Part shown: positions 49,761-61,680 of the stretch, in pieces
How positions within the stretch are numbered: position 1 is the first letter of the stretch
How the letters are laid out: each line of letters starts with the position of its first letter
Assembly: GCF_901933205.1 (NCBI RefSeq)
Contig: NC_044577.1
Coordinates: forward strand, 2,305,321-2,369,320
Source of the DNA: Camarhynchus parvulus
Taxonomy: Eukaryota; Chordata; Aves; Passeriformes; Thraupidae
Reading direction: 5' to 3'
Length of the DNA stretch: 64,000 bases
Position numbers and translations under genes: made by a program
Notes under the pieces: generated by a model
The model's database searches: none
What the model saw: only the letters and a program-made list of their open reading frames with translations
What the model was told of the DNA's origin: nothing

Positions 49761-51865
49761 GCTCCATCCCCCTGCCAGGGGCACAGCCAGGCCTGGTCCC
49801 CACCAGTGGGGCTTGAAAAGGGGCTCTCTAGGGTAGGGGTCTCTCCACAGCAGCTGCACATCCCGTGCTCCCACTGCTGCAGGCAGCAGAAGATGCTTCT
49901 CGCCCTTTCCAGCTGACACCCAATACCTGGTTCGGCGTTTTTTTCAGAGGTAGTTGTGCTCCTGTTACAGCCTGTTTAGTTCTTCCCTCTTCAGATCTAA
50001 ACATACTGAACTCCTTAAGCCAGGGCAAAGATTTGCTGCTGCACAGGGCTGGGTTTTTATTTTCAGGCTGAGTGACCCGAAAACTGGAGTGTCAAGTGCT
50101 GAGCAAGTAGCCCAGCAAAAGCAACGAGCATTTTGGAGTTCAACAGTGCATTTCTTTCAGGGCTTGGTGACTGTAAATCATTCTGAGCAACTGCAATAAA
50201 AACCCAAGAATTCAGTGTGTATATTGGTAGTATTTGAGCGAGTCCCATAAATTAAGGTGATGATTTTCAGCTGGTGCCCGGTTCTGTGTTCATCTCAGCC
50301 ATCTCCTCTCGTTTTGCCCATGGGGCCTTACAGAAGCCTCTGATGAGGTTTGGGTTTTTTTGGTATGACGTGCTCAGTATGGCTGAAGCTGCCAGTTCTC
50401 CTTGTCAGATGAGCAATATTTCATAAAAGGGAAGTTGCAAAAGCTTGGTAATGAGTGCAATTAGGCTTCATATTTTTATTCTTCTGTTTTTGACAGTGAT
50501 CTGTCACTTTTGATTGAGGCCTGTATTGCTTGCTGAGTCACTGATGAATTTTAGATGATTTTAAGAAGTCAAGGGGACTTCTTCTTCAGTCTTAGTGATT
50601 TCTAATTTCTTTTTTTTTTAATCTTTCATTCCTTGAATAGTTATTTATGCCTTAGGCAGCCTAAAGAACAGCTTTTAGTAAGCTGAATTTCAGAAGTATA
50701 TGAATTTTTGGGTGGTTTTCTAATGTTCAGCAGTGTCTCTTGCAGGCTGCAGTGTGTCTCTGCTACTGCCCTTAGAGGTGACTCGGCTCAGTCAAGTGCT
50801 TGGGCTGGACAAAGACCAAAGTCAGCCAGGCAAAGCCTGTTTTGGTTTAGTCAGCACGGAGAGAGAAATGTAAAGTTAGCATTGCTGCTTGCAGGCTGTG
50901 CAAGAGCTCAAGGTATTTATAGCACAGAGCAGAGTCCAAGAGGCTCAGAGAGTGTGGTCTGACAAACCCTGATGCGTTCCATCACGCCCGTGCTGCTGAG
51001 GAAGAGGCCCACAATAAATCTGACACTCCTCTGTGTGTGTCTGAGAGTCTGGCCTGTGTTTTTATTCTTACATCTCCTAAGGGTTCACAGCTTGAGCAGC
51101 TGGCCCTGTTCTGGGTGTCCTTGCCCTGTGCCATGCTGGAGGGCACCCGCTGTACCTGAGCTGGGCTGTGGCACAGGAAAACCTGTGTGCAACAGGCTCC
51201 CACCTTCACTGCAGGATTTGTTAGGCTTGCTACCAGACTTTGGTTTGACTTTGATAACTTCTTGCCCAGTGAGATGTGGACTCCTCCCTGTCCTGATGGA
51301 TTTACTTCCTCTGAGCTCACGGGCGACGCCAGCTTCATCACCAATGCCACCTACAGAGTATTAAAAACCAATTCATTCTGAGTTAAGTAATTCCATCCAC
51401 CAAAGCGTGCTAGAAATGGGATTGTGAAGGCCACAGGTTGACCATTTGATGGCTGGCCTGACTCTATAGCACGATGTATTTCTGTTGAGCTGGAGAGTAC
51501 CCTCCAAGATTTGTGGGTAGCCTCACATACTGAAGCCTTTTTTTTTCTCCTCTTTGCATATTTCCTGTCCCCTCCTTCTCTCATTTTGCTGTGGGCTCAA
51601 AAACCCTTTAGGGAAGGATGGCCTGTTTCTTACAAACCCTCCTTTGTCCAGCACAAATGAGCTGGTGTTTGGTGAGGAACCACGGTGAAAATAACTGTGT
51701 AATCATCTAAATGGCACCCAGACATCCTTGAGAACGTGCTTGAAAATATTCCCCAGTGCTTGATGTAGCCCTTAAGGGACAGCAGCCTTCTGACAGAGAA
51801 GTTGGGGTTACTAAGGAGCCAAGAGCATGATTTGGTGGGGCCTTGTTCCTTTACTCCATGAGGAT

Positions 51866-52046
51866 GGTCAGGCAGTGGAGCAGGAGCCTGGAGAGGCTGC
51901 AGAGCCACCAAACTCAGAGATTTTCAGGAGCCATCTGGACCAAGCCCTAAGCAGTGTGATCTGAATGTGATGCTGATCCTGCTTTGAGCAGAAGGGTGGA
52001 TGAGACCTCCTGAGGTCCCTTCCAGCCCAAACAATTCTGTAGTTAT
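51866..52046 (+). mobile_element. CR1 LINE 3' fragment
   Basis: The sequence 'ggagaggctgcagagccacc', 'agattttcaggagccatctggacc', 'gggtggatgagacctcctgaggtcccttccagcccaaacaattctgtag' is a diverged CR1 tail in + orientation. Confidence 0.87.
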
Positions 52047-53535
52047 TTGTTTCAATGTGATGAAAATGAGTTGCTTTAAAATATGAGTGTTCAGGATGGA
52101 ATAACACTTGATGACTTCTTACAAAGGTCCCAGTCTCTGATAACCACAGGTTTTTAGCTTAGAGTTCAAGAACCCAGGATACTGTTGCTGTTGTTTTTTA
52201 TTCAAAGATACTTAAGGCTGATGTGGTCATGGAAAGAAAAAGCCCATAAATAAACAACATGCTTGTTCCAAGATGTAAGCCATTGTTAGTCAAAGCTGCT
52301 GAGTGAAAATGTGTTTTTATTCTTACAAGGTTTGCAGGTTGGCTTTAAATGGGCAGCTGGAGGGCTGCAAAGATGAAATAGAATAAAGTAGAGATGCACC
52401 ACGGATTGGCACTAAAAGCAGAATTATATCCTAAGAAATGTCACACAAAATGTGTGGTTTTGCACAAGGTAAAATTCATTTAACTTCCTGCAGTTGGTAT
52501 CTGTAATTTAGAAACTGGCAAGCTTCATTCTCAGGAAGGCCTGAAAAAAACTGGTTAATTTTTAATTTTTTTCCTATTTTTCAAGTTCCTTCACTTCATA
52601 TTGTATTGTGCTTGCTTCTGGGAGAATATATAATTCTTCTACATAGCTAGCAAGTGTGTAAATGCTTTGGCCCTTATCATAAAAGGAAAACAAGGGGAAA
52701 TATGTATCATTTTAATAATATCTGAATTTTCCATATAGGCACCTAGTTCTGATGTGAAAGCTCAGCTGGTTATTGAAATTCATGAGGATGACAGCTACAA
52801 TCATGTTAACATCCAAATAATTTTGTTTCTGCCTTTTTCTGTCAGGAGGGAAGTTGGGGATACACAGCCTGTATTTTTGGTGTGTTTTCCTTATGGAGAC
52901 TTTAGGGCCCTTTGTTTTCCATAAGGAAAAACCAGTTTGTGCTGGTGTTATTCCTCACCTCTGTCAGGTGGGGTTTGCCAGTGTTTATTTTTAAATAAAC
53001 AGGAGGGATCACATCAATACCAGGCTTGTTTCCAGAGCTGTGATTTCGTGCCTTCAGCACACATTTCAGGGCATGTTTGGATATTGGGTGTCATCAGCAA
53101 TTCCAAACACTGCAGGTGGGTCAGGGCACCGCCTGCCAGGGATTCCACCCAGGCTTTGCCCAGCAGCAGCAAGGCTGGGGCTTTCTTCTCCTGGACACAC
53201 TGCTTCAGGTTGGGAGGTGGTGTTGAAAACACGTTTGGGGATTCATGCCTGCACCCAGAGCCTGCTGTCACCTGGCTCTGTAAGTAACAGGTTATGGGAG
53301 GGGATGGTTTTGGGTGCAGGTGTGGAGGGTCTGCTCCTGCTCCGAGTTTCTGTCCATGGCAGAGCCACTTACCTCGAAATTCAGGCAAAGAACTCAAGGG
53401 AGAGCAGCTCTGTGCAAAACCAGCCCTGTGCTCTTGCTGCCATGGGCTTTTTAAAAATTCTCTGAGAAGGCTTGTTTCCTTTTTAGAAGTAATTTTTCAC
53501 TGGGACCTCTGGAGTCCCAGTCCAATCCCCTGGGT

Positions 53536-53880
53536 CACCTAGAGCAGGTGACACTGAAACATGTCCAGGTGGGTTTGGGATGCCTCCACAGCCTCCCTGG
53601 GCAGCTGTTCCAGTGCTCTGCCACCCTCAGTGAACAGAAGTTCTCCCTCGTGCTGAGGTGGAATTTCTTGTGGTTTACTTATGGCCATTACTCCTCATCC
53701 TGCCACTGGGCACCACTAAGAAGAGTCTGGCCCCACCTTCTCGGTGGCCTTTGGGATATTTGTATGGATTTGTATGGATTGATGAGATCCCCTCTTGGTC
53801 TCCCCCAGTCTGAGGTTTTAAGATCTACATCATCACAAGGCTCCTGGTCCTCCCATGCATCAGCTTGTGCTTGATTTTCA
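53536..53880 (-). mobile_element. CR1 LINE fragment (minus)
   Basis: On the minus strand this matches the CR1 region upstream of the tail: 'cagctgttccagtgctctgccaccctcagtgaacagaagttctcc', 'gagatcccctcttggtctcccccagtctgag'. An internal 'ttgtatggat' is duplicated at about 53758-53778. The terminal attctatg repeat is not present, so this is an internal slice. Confidence 0.82.
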
Positions 53881-54910
53881 GATTTTCATCAGCCCTTTCT
53901 GTTAACTGCAAGTTTCAACCATCCTACTCCCTTTTCTGGGCTTTTTCCCTCCATGTTTTGTTTGTGTTTTTGAAGGCTGTGACCCTTTTCCCTGGGTTTG
54001 AGCGGTGACTGCACTTACAGAAGGGAAAAGAAATTACACCTTTCTGTTTTTTGGTGGTTTTCCTTGTGTTTAGAAGCACTCCTGAAAACACTGGTGTTTT
54101 GATTTCTCTGTGTGCTTGACCTTGATGTTATGGCAGATTTTCCATTCAGTTTGGATGCTGTAGTTGTACTGTACCAAGCCTGAGCTAATTTTACTTTTTC
54201 CTATATCAGACCTACTGGCTTTGCCTGGGATTTAAAGCAAAATATTAAAAATGTTACTCTGTGTGATGTTCCATCACTTCCAACTGGGCTGAAGTGAGGA
54301 AGCACTGTAGATCTCTCGAGGTCTGGTCTTGGCAGAATTCCACTCCAGTGAGGTTTGGACTGGAATATGGAATTTTGGAGATTTATAATGGAGCTAGTGC
54401 ATTTTCTCTCCATAATTTCAGCCTTAGCTGTGCATACTGAACTCCAGTGTTTACCCAAATCCTGTGCCCAGGTATGTGTGCACAGTGTCAGTGGTTAGGA
54501 AAAATGGCACATAATGTGTTTGGTGTTGGTCAAATTAATTCATCAATTAAAAAACAATCCATGCTGCAGGGGAGGGAAAAAAAAACCAAACCAAAACAAC
54601 CCAAAACAAAAAGAGCAAAACCTGCCTTTCTTAAATAAATCAACCTGCTTCCTCTCCAGCCACACAAATAATAATTAAAGATCTCTTTTAAACACAAGTG
54701 TGCTCAGGGAGGGTAGTGCCTGCACGGGGATGTTACGATAACAAGTTAGGGAAGGCAGGGCCATTACCTGCAATAGGGAATTAACTCCTACAGATGTGTT
54801 TACAGCCTTGCCCAGTCAAACCTCCCCATTCCCTGCCCTGCTTCCAGAGCGTGTTCCCCGTTGGGTTGCCCAGCTTTGATCTCATCCCATCCCTGTGTTC
54901 CCCTTCCCAG

Positions 54911-54997
54911 GCTGAAGCCAGACTCGCGGCAAAGAGAGCGGCGCGGGCGGAGGCGCGGGAGATCCGGATGAAAGAGCTGGAGAGGCAGCAGAAGGAG
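54911..54997 (+). CDS. LRRFIP1: LRRFIP1 shared exon 2
   Basis: Twenty-nine codons begin [18 protein letters not shown] and end LERQQKE, flanked by a clean acceptor (ccccttcccag) and donor (gtaagg), phase 0 at both ends. This is the most conserved N-terminal block of the LRRFIP family. The residues EIRMKEL fit LRRFIP1; LRRFIP2 has DIRMREL. The segment is strongly helical and rich in Arg, Ala and Glu, and leads into the coiled-coil region that follows in the full protein. Either exon 1a or exon 1b can precede it without a frame change. Its GC and CpG content (GCGGCGCGGGCGGAGGCGCGG) is clearly higher than that of the flanking intron. A translation running through the donor is only a short read-through. 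Confidence 0.97.
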
Positions 54998-55639
54998 GTA
55001 AGGCCGGGGCTTTGGGGGGTGCCTGGGTTGTATCCAGGGAGGAGGATGTTCAGAGATCCTGGAATAGATGGCTTGTCTGTGTTTTGTTGAAATAATCTAC
55101 GTGGAGCTAATGTTGATCATAGAAAACCTGGGAAAAATGCAAGGATTTTGTCTCGGTGAAGCCGGCGTAATTATTCACAGAAAATCCTGGTGGTTAGTAA
55201 TTCTTGTTTAATGTTACACTTTGAAGTATGCAGCTTCTTTGTGGAGGTGGTGGATTCTTATCAGTTCGTTAGAAATCCAATGAATATGGAAGATTCCTGG
55301 CTCTTTGTGTAACTCCAGTGGGAAGTTGTTCTGCTTCCTGCTGTGAAGCTGGTGCCAGTGCCCTCCTCAAGTTTGTAGAAAGGATGGGCTGCTCTTGGCA
55401 GGGGCAGGGGTAGAAGCTGCACTTGCCAAAGCATTACCTACCTGGTGAACTGAACCAGAAGCTCTCAAAAGTGGTGCTTGGTGATGTGCATTCAGTGAAG
55501 CAGCAGAGTGGCTGCAAGAGGGACAACAGCAATCACAATTTAGTTTTTTCAGTAGATTTTTGAAGGAGAAGGAAGAAGTAGGGAGTCTGGGGGCAGGGTC
55601 TGGGAATACACAGTGGGAATAAATGTGGGGAAGGAAAAA

Positions 55640-55892
55640 AGGGAAATGGCTTCACACTGACAGAGGGCAGAGTTGGATTGGATATTAGAAAAACATCTTC
55701 CCTGTGAGGGTGGTGAGGTCCTGGCACAGGGTGCCCAGAGAAGCTGAGGCTGCCCCATCCTGGAAGTGTCCAAGGCCAGGCTGGATGGGGCTTGGAGCAA
55801 CCTGGGATAGTGGAAGGTGTCCCTGCCCATGGCAGGGGATGGAACTGGATGGTCTTAAGGTCCCTTCCAACCCAGGCCATTCTGTAATTCAG
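55640..55892 (+). mobile_element. CR1 LINE 3' fragment
   Basis: A clear CR1 tail in + orientation: 'gggaaatggcttcacactgacag', 'ttggattggatattagaaaaac', 'gtcctggcacagggtgcccagagaagctgaggctgcccc', 'gtcccttccaacccaggccattctgtaattc'. It is 5' truncated. Confidence 0.93.
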
Positions 55893-57525
55893 CGGTTCTG
55901 CATTTGCTTTGGGGTGCAGAGCAAGATCTGTTTGAGCTTTGGAGCAGTGAATCAGGAGGTGACAGCAGGATGTGGATCAGGATGTGACAGCAGAGCAGTG
56001 CCAGTGCAGGCTGCAGCAGCCAGCCCACAGAAAAGCTCCTGGGCAGGCTGCCCACCCTCAGCTTCTGGTGAGGCAGGTCTGGATGTGTCTCAGCTCCCTT
56101 GCTGCAAACACAGAGCTTGGGGAAGGTGGGAGCCTTCTCCTGCTGCAGTTGCTGCTTTCTGAAGGATGTTTCTTGCAGCCTGGCCCAGCCTGGGAGGTGC
56201 TGTCACTGCTGAGCTGGCAGCTGGGGTGGGGGGACTTGGGAGCAGCCGTGGGAGGGCTGTGCTAAACAGGCACCACGTGTTTTGTTTGGGTAGCAAAGTA
56301 AATAGGGGTGTCCTGGCAGCTGACACCATCTAATTTACAGGTGACTTAATGAAACTGATGACCCCTTTGCAGATTAAAAGCTGATGCTGCAAAGGGTGTC
56401 TTGGTAAACTGAAATTTAGGTGTGAAAACTAAAGCTCCTGCAATTAAGAGCTTGTCATCTGAAAACCTGTGAAAGCTTTGTATAGATAGAAATTGGGTAG
56501 GGCAGGATGTCCCTCTGCAATACCACAGTCATTGAAAGCTCAGCCAGATACCCATCACAGTCTCACTGGCATAAATGACACATTTATTTAATATTTTGCA
56601 TGCTTGGGTATTCTGTAACTTTTTGAAATAGTTTCATCTTAGCCCCCAGATGCCAGGTAGAGATATTAAGGAGAGCTGCAAGAAGTTTTTCATTGCCACA
56701 AGTGTCTTGCAGGTATAATAAAACATAAATACAGAAAATCCCAAGCAGTGATCAACACAAGGTATTTGGCACCTACCCCTTCCTTGGAGGGGGACCTGCT
56801 GCAACACTGGGATCTGTACACCTGGTTCTCTGCCATCTTCATTTCCCTTTGCAAACTTTTCAGAAACATGAAGAGCGCTCTTCCACTGCTGCCATGTTAA
56901 ATAACCAGAAGTTAAAGCACTCGCTTTACTACTTCAGAAGGCTTTTTAGAGCCCTAAGTCCCTTCTGGGAGTTAAAAAGCAATAAATGAATTTATTGCGT
57001 GTGCGTGTAGTCTTTCATGCTTTAAGCCGTGTGCATGCCCTGGCAGGCTTCTTGTGGAGCATGGATTACTTGGAAATATATTTACACTGCTGCCCTGTGT
57101 TAAAAGTTTCCAGGTGCTACCATTACAGGCTATAACTATGGCAGTGAAAGAGAGTGTTTTAATGATTTGGGTTTGGAAACTGGCTCCTCTCCTGCCCACC
57201 ACCTCATATTTATCACATTTCTCAATCTTGCACTTCATTTCCCTCATTTTAAAGTAATTGGGTGACTTTTGCATGAAGAGTCTACACAGAGGATTGAGAA
57301 ATGGTGCAGCAGGAATAGCTGGGCCTCTGGCAGAGAGCTCTCAGTAGCAGGGGGAGATGTGGGAAAGCTCATGTGGGAGACTGCTCTGCGGTGGGGCAGG
57401 ATTGCAGGTGTGCTCCAGAGGCTGCATCACCTCCTCGTGCCAGGCAGCACAAAGAAGGGTAGCTGTGCCAGTGGTTTGGCTGTTTTGGTTTGCTTTCTTT
57501 GTTGCTTTTTTTTTTTTTCCTCCAG

Positions 57526-57549
57526 GGAAGGGAAGCTAAAGAGGAGAAG
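57526..57549 (+). other. Candidate 24-nt microexon in the intron after exon 2
   Basis: A long T tract ending in cctccag precedes 24 bases that would read GREAKEEK in frame with exon 2, followed by a consensus donor (AAG|gtgagc). Both ends are phase 0, so inclusion would add eight charged, helix-compatible residues between RQQKE and IYQVQK. I do not recognise this peptide from any LRRFIP1 isoform. A diverged copy of the stretch, with the same gtgagcacaag, lies about 72 bases downstream. Splice-like signals of this quality also occur by chance in introns, so this is a hypothesis only. Confidence 0.22.
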
Positions 57550-57643
57550 GTGAGCACAAGTTTCATAGGGAAGTATAAGCTGGGTACATGAAAAGGGTTT
57601 TCTGAAGCTGAAGAAAAAAAGTGAGCACAAGAATTGTGACCTG

Positions 57644-58135
57644 ATCACAGAATTTCAGCATGTATTGAGTTGAAAGGGCCTTAAAATTTAACTTGTTCCA
57701 CCCCCTGCCATGGACAGGGACACCTCCACTAGCCCAGGTTGCTCTGTCCAACCACATCTTGGACACTTCCAGGGATCCAGGGGTAGCCACAGCTTCTCTG
57801 GGCACCCTGTGCCAGGGCCTGCCCACCCTCACAGGGAAGAATTCCTTCCCAATATCCAATGTCAGTGGGAAGCCATTCCCCCTTGTCCTGTCACTCCAGT
57901 CCCTTTGTGTTGCACCATCTTCCCTGTTGGATGGGGCTCCTGTTGGAACATTCCCAATTCTCCCAGCCTTTCCCCACAGCAGAGCTGCCCCATCCCTCTG
58001 CTCATCCTGGTGCCTCCTCTGGACTCTCTTCAGCAGCTCTGCAGGTGGGGTCTCACCTGAGCAGGGCAGAGGGGCAGAATTCCCCCTTTCCTGCTGCCCA
58101 CACTGTGGGATCAGCCCAGGACATGGGGAGTCACT
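57644..58135 (-). mobile_element. CR1 LINE 3' fragment (minus), about 490 bp
   Basis: The reverse complement reads as one of the longer CR1 tails here. It starts with atcacagaatttcagc, then 'ccctgccatggacagggacacc', 'cagcttctctgggcaccctgtgccagggcc', 'ggaagaattccttcccaatatcc', and extends upstream to the 'ggtggggtctcacctgagcagggcagagggg' part. Frames of about 100-200 codons crossing it are not genes. It lies about 95 bases after the candidate microexon. Confidence 0.93.
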
Positions 58136-59764
58136 CTGAAGATAAGGGTGTTGATCACTCCTCAATCACAGAGATGTGAATCAATTTCTCTATTTATTAG
58201 AGAATGTGTTCTGGGTGATGAGGCTTTGGGAAGGGCACAGGTCTGACAAGTGTTACAGCTTGAATGCTTCTGGCTTCTCACTCAGAGCTGCTTTGTTGTA
58301 GTTACCCACCAAAGATGTAAATAATTAATCTGGAAGTCTGGATAAATTCTCTGGTTTGCTTCCACACACCAGTGAGTGCAGGACAGCTCTCATTGCCAGG
58401 ACCTGTTCTGAGCTGGAAGGACAATTAAAATACCTGGTATTTCCTCCCTTCCCTGGTTTCCCAGCACTGGTGGGAGTCAGAGCAGTGATGGGTCCTGGTT
58501 TGCCATACCATGCTGCCATGCTTTTGAAACATTTGGTTTCCAGCAGCAGAGTCTGAGACCAGTCCCTTTGGCTTGTACTGTTGTGATGTGCCTGGTCCTG
58601 AGACAAATTCCTGTGTGCATTCAGGGGTTTATTGTTAATTCATGCAGAGCAGCAAGCCAGGAGTGGGCAGCCGAGTTTTTCTGAGTAACAATTTGTTAAT
58701 TCTCAGGGGCTACAAGGTAAAATTGGAGGAAGAAAATTTTTTTTTTTCCTGTGCATTTATTTTTTCTCTCGGAAGTTTGACCTGAAATGTATTAAACCCT
58801 TTTTTTCCCAAGCAATATTTAACAGTAACAGTTTTGAGCCACGTGAAAGCTGCAGCAGTAGGGCTAATTGTAGAGAATGCTTTCTGTAGGAGTGCTTTCT
58901 GTGTGTTCTGCTGGCAAGGCTTTAAATGTCTCTTCAAGGGCTGACACTTGGAGACCACAGTGTAAGCTGATATTAGTGCCTGAAGTGAAAAGAGACTGAT
59001 CTCCTCCCACTCCTTAATCGGTGGGATAAGATTCTTCCCTGCCAGTTCACACAGCAGATGAGCCTGTACTTCTGGTTCAGGCAAGTGCACTGTGCTGGTC
59101 TCCTGCCTTCATTTGCAGCACTTGCTTTAAGGGCACAGCATGAAACTTGCCTCGGCTGTTTTGTAAATTCCTTCCTTACCTCACTTGCACATATTTTTCC
59201 CCCTTTGGATTCATATTTCTTTGGAATAAAATAACGCTACCAATGCTTTCTAGTAAAAAAAACACAAAGGGAAAAGCAGATTCTTGTGGCTCGAATGGGG
59301 AGGGGTGAGACTGGCTATGAAACTTGGGGCTTACATAAGCAGGGAAGAAATGAAGGAGGTTTGTGGTGGTTCATCTGTGTCTTATACACTCACTGTGAAG
59401 ATGCCCAGGAAAATTTGAAGAGGGATTATGTAAATGATGTTTTTAGCAGACTCTTCTTCTGCCACCATCTAACACTGGCTTTTTCTGTCCAGTTTTATAC
59501 CTACTTCTATGAAAAACTTTATTTTTGTGGGCAGCCTCCTTTGATGAGGAAATTAGGAAAGCTATCTGCTGTTAATACTGTGGACAAAACACATTTGGGT
59601 TTTTTAGTCATACCCTAATACAGAAAAAATGTATACCCTAATAGAGGAAAGTGCTCTTTAAAGCATTTGACTGCTTAGATGTGTATTGGCTCTTTTTTGG
59701 GGGGACACATCTGCAACAGAGGTGATTGTTTAAAAGTGTATGTTTTTTCTAAAGAGGATGATGT

Positions 59765-59860
59765 CATCACAGAATCCTAAAATGGCTTGGGTTGGAAAAA
59801 CTTTTAAAAATCCCCTGATTCCAACCTCCCTGCCATGGACAGAGACACCTTTCCCTCGTG
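59765..59860 (-). mobile_element. CR1 LINE 3' end (short, minus)
   Basis: The sequence atcacagaatcctaaaatggcttgggttgg, then 'aaaatcccctgattccaacctccctgccatggacagagacacc', matches the last hundred bases of CR1 in reverse orientation. Confidence 0.88.
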
Positions 59861-61587
59861 CACTGCTGAGGGATCAGTCACTTCAGAGCAGAGCTGTAAT
59901 ACCTGTTGGCTAATGTGTTCCTCCAGAAGTCCAGGTTTTATAAAAAGCTGGAATCGTTAAATGATTAATTTGGCTTCATCCCTGAGGCCTCCCCATCTCC
60001 CTCCACGGTGCCTGGCCTGAACAAGGGCCCCGTTGTTGTCTTGTCCATTGGCAATTTGGCTCCTGGGCACGAGGCTCCTTGTGTGCCTTGCTTTGGACTC
60101 AGCAGGGAATGAATACCTGCTGTGCCAGGCCTGGAGCACTGGGCTTTGAAAAATAAGGATTCCACGGAGCTGCCTCGAGGAATGCGTGGAAAAAAAACCA
60201 GCATGGAAAAGTTAAAGCTTTGAGGTTAATCAGCTGTGTGGTAATTGCCACATTTGAACCTGTGGTGGTTGGCTCCTGTGTGTGGATGAAAGGCACTCTG
60301 AGTGTGCCTTGGAGAAGCCAGAAATTGGAATTGTGTGCAGCCTTGTGGGAGGGCCCAGTTCATTTTCCTTTCCATGGCCTTCTTGGGGAAAGGGAAGTGG
60401 GGTGGTTACTTGTGTGGTGGGAGTGCTGGTTTTTGAATAGGTCCTAATTTTCCCTCCTGTGCTTGCTGGAATGGGAATTAAAGCTGCTGAGGTATTAATC
60501 TGGGTTGTGCAGTTGTCCTTCGTGAAGGGGAGCCTGATCAGGAGGGCAGGGATTGAGAGACATAAGCTTTGCTTCCCAGCACTGGCATCCAGGTTCCCAT
60601 GGGGTATCCCTGAGAGCAGTGAATGCCAGGGATCCTCCAAATCCCCCAAAATCTGGGAGACTTGACTGCCTTGCCACCAGAGGGTTGTGCAGCCAGCCAG
60701 GTAGTTTTGAACAAGAAGCATTCTTTAGGGTAACCAGAAACATTTCTGGTTTCAGGAAAGATGTGAGAAAAAATCTGTTGTCTGTTTTCATGTGGATTCA
60801 CAAAGCTCATCAGTCAAGGGCAGTTCTCCAAGAGCACAAAATTCAGGTGCAGTAGAGTGGCTGTAAAGGTTTTGTGTCTTACCACAGTGCTCCAAGACTA
60901 TGGAACAGCAGTGTCAGCAGGGCATTTATTAAAGCCTGAAAACAGTGTGAGGCTCCACAGGAACATTAAAAATTGACAGAGCAACCTGCAGGGATCCTTT
61001 AATGCCAGCAGTATATGTGCAAGGAATTTTCCAGGAATTTTCACACACTGGCACTGTGCTGTGCACAGGTGAGAGGTGTGTGGGGTTGGTGCTTTTGTAA
61101 CTGTGATTCATCCCTCAAGGACAAATTCTATCCTCCAAAGAGGAACAGTTGATCTGTGGTTAATGCTGTTTGCTTTTATTGTGCTGGTAGATACACGACT
61201 CGTCCCGGGTGAATATTTGGGCATCCATTCCTGTTTTGGAGGGAAGGCTGGAAAAATGAGAGGTCCTGGCTCAGAGCTGGGCTGGGCTCTGGCCTGGTGC
61301 AAAGCCTGGGGATAAAATGTCCCATGTGCACCCCAGAGCCTGGTGGGAATGGGAACAGGAATGCTGTGCTCTAGCCAGTCACATGGAGGAGGCCCACGAT
61401 GCAAACACTGCTTTTGTCCTGCCTAAATCCACAGGGCTTCACTGTGCTCTTCTCTGTGTTGATGTTCTGCTGTATTTTCTCTATAAATGCTGGTTTTTTC
61501 CCTCCAGAACGAGCTGTGGAGCATTGCTATGTATCCATCATTCATGCTAGCTTTGTCCTTGTTTCTTTCCTCTCCCTTTCCCCCCAG

Positions 61588-61605
61588 ATCTATCAGGTGC
61601 AGAAG
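61588..61605 (+). CDS. LRRFIP1: LRRFIP1 18-nt microexon (IYQVQK)
   Basis: Six codons, ATC TAT CAG GTG CAG AAG, lie between a strong polypyrimidine tract with acceptor (ctctccctttcccccccag type) and a donor (gtaggg). Both ends are phase 0. In the longer mammalian LRRFIP1 isoforms the block ending RQQKE is followed by IYQVQK and then a KYYGLDTKWGD segment. The first six residues of that insert are exactly this microexon. The next exon (KYYGLD) is not in the remaining 2.4 kb. The donor is weaker than those of the other exons (gtaggg), which fits regulated inclusion. Inclusion or skipping keeps the frame. Confidence 0.86.
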
Positions 61606-61680
61606 GTAGGGCTTGCTCGCTTTCCTTCTTGTTTGCATGCCTTCTTCTTCCCACCCTGTGAGTCTTGCTACAGTTTCACA

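Larger units (their letters stand above)
48250..54910 (+). other. LRRFIP1: LRRFIP1 intron between exon 1b and exon 2
   Basis: This 6.66-kb interval has a consensus donor at 48250 (gtaagg) and an acceptor at 54909-54910 preceded by a long pyrimidine-rich stretch (ctcatcccatccctgtgttccccttcccag). No other coding exon is apparent. It contains a GC-rich islet at 49.7 kb and two CR1 fragments. The rest is ordinary intron with poly-A/T runs. Confidence 0.85.
54998..61587 (+). other. LRRFIP1: LRRFIP1 intron between exon 2 and the IYQVQK microexon
   Basis: This 6.6-kb interval has a strong donor (gtaagg) and a strong acceptor (ctctccctttccccccag). It holds at least three CR1 fragments in both orientations and the candidate microexon at 57.5 kb. 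No other recognisable coding exon was seen. The rest is ordinary intron sequence. Confidence 0.82.

Noticed and set aside
57604..57620. Diverged second copy of the candidate microexon as an exon in its own right
   Set aside because: It has a gtgagc donor-like sequence but only a weak acceptor region with no clear pyrimidine tract and AG, so it is treated as a duplicated remnant.
57563..58165. 200-codon minus-strand open frame
   Set aside because: It lies in a CR1 3' tail read in sense orientation. The tail is untranslated and the frame has no reverse-transcriptase motifs.
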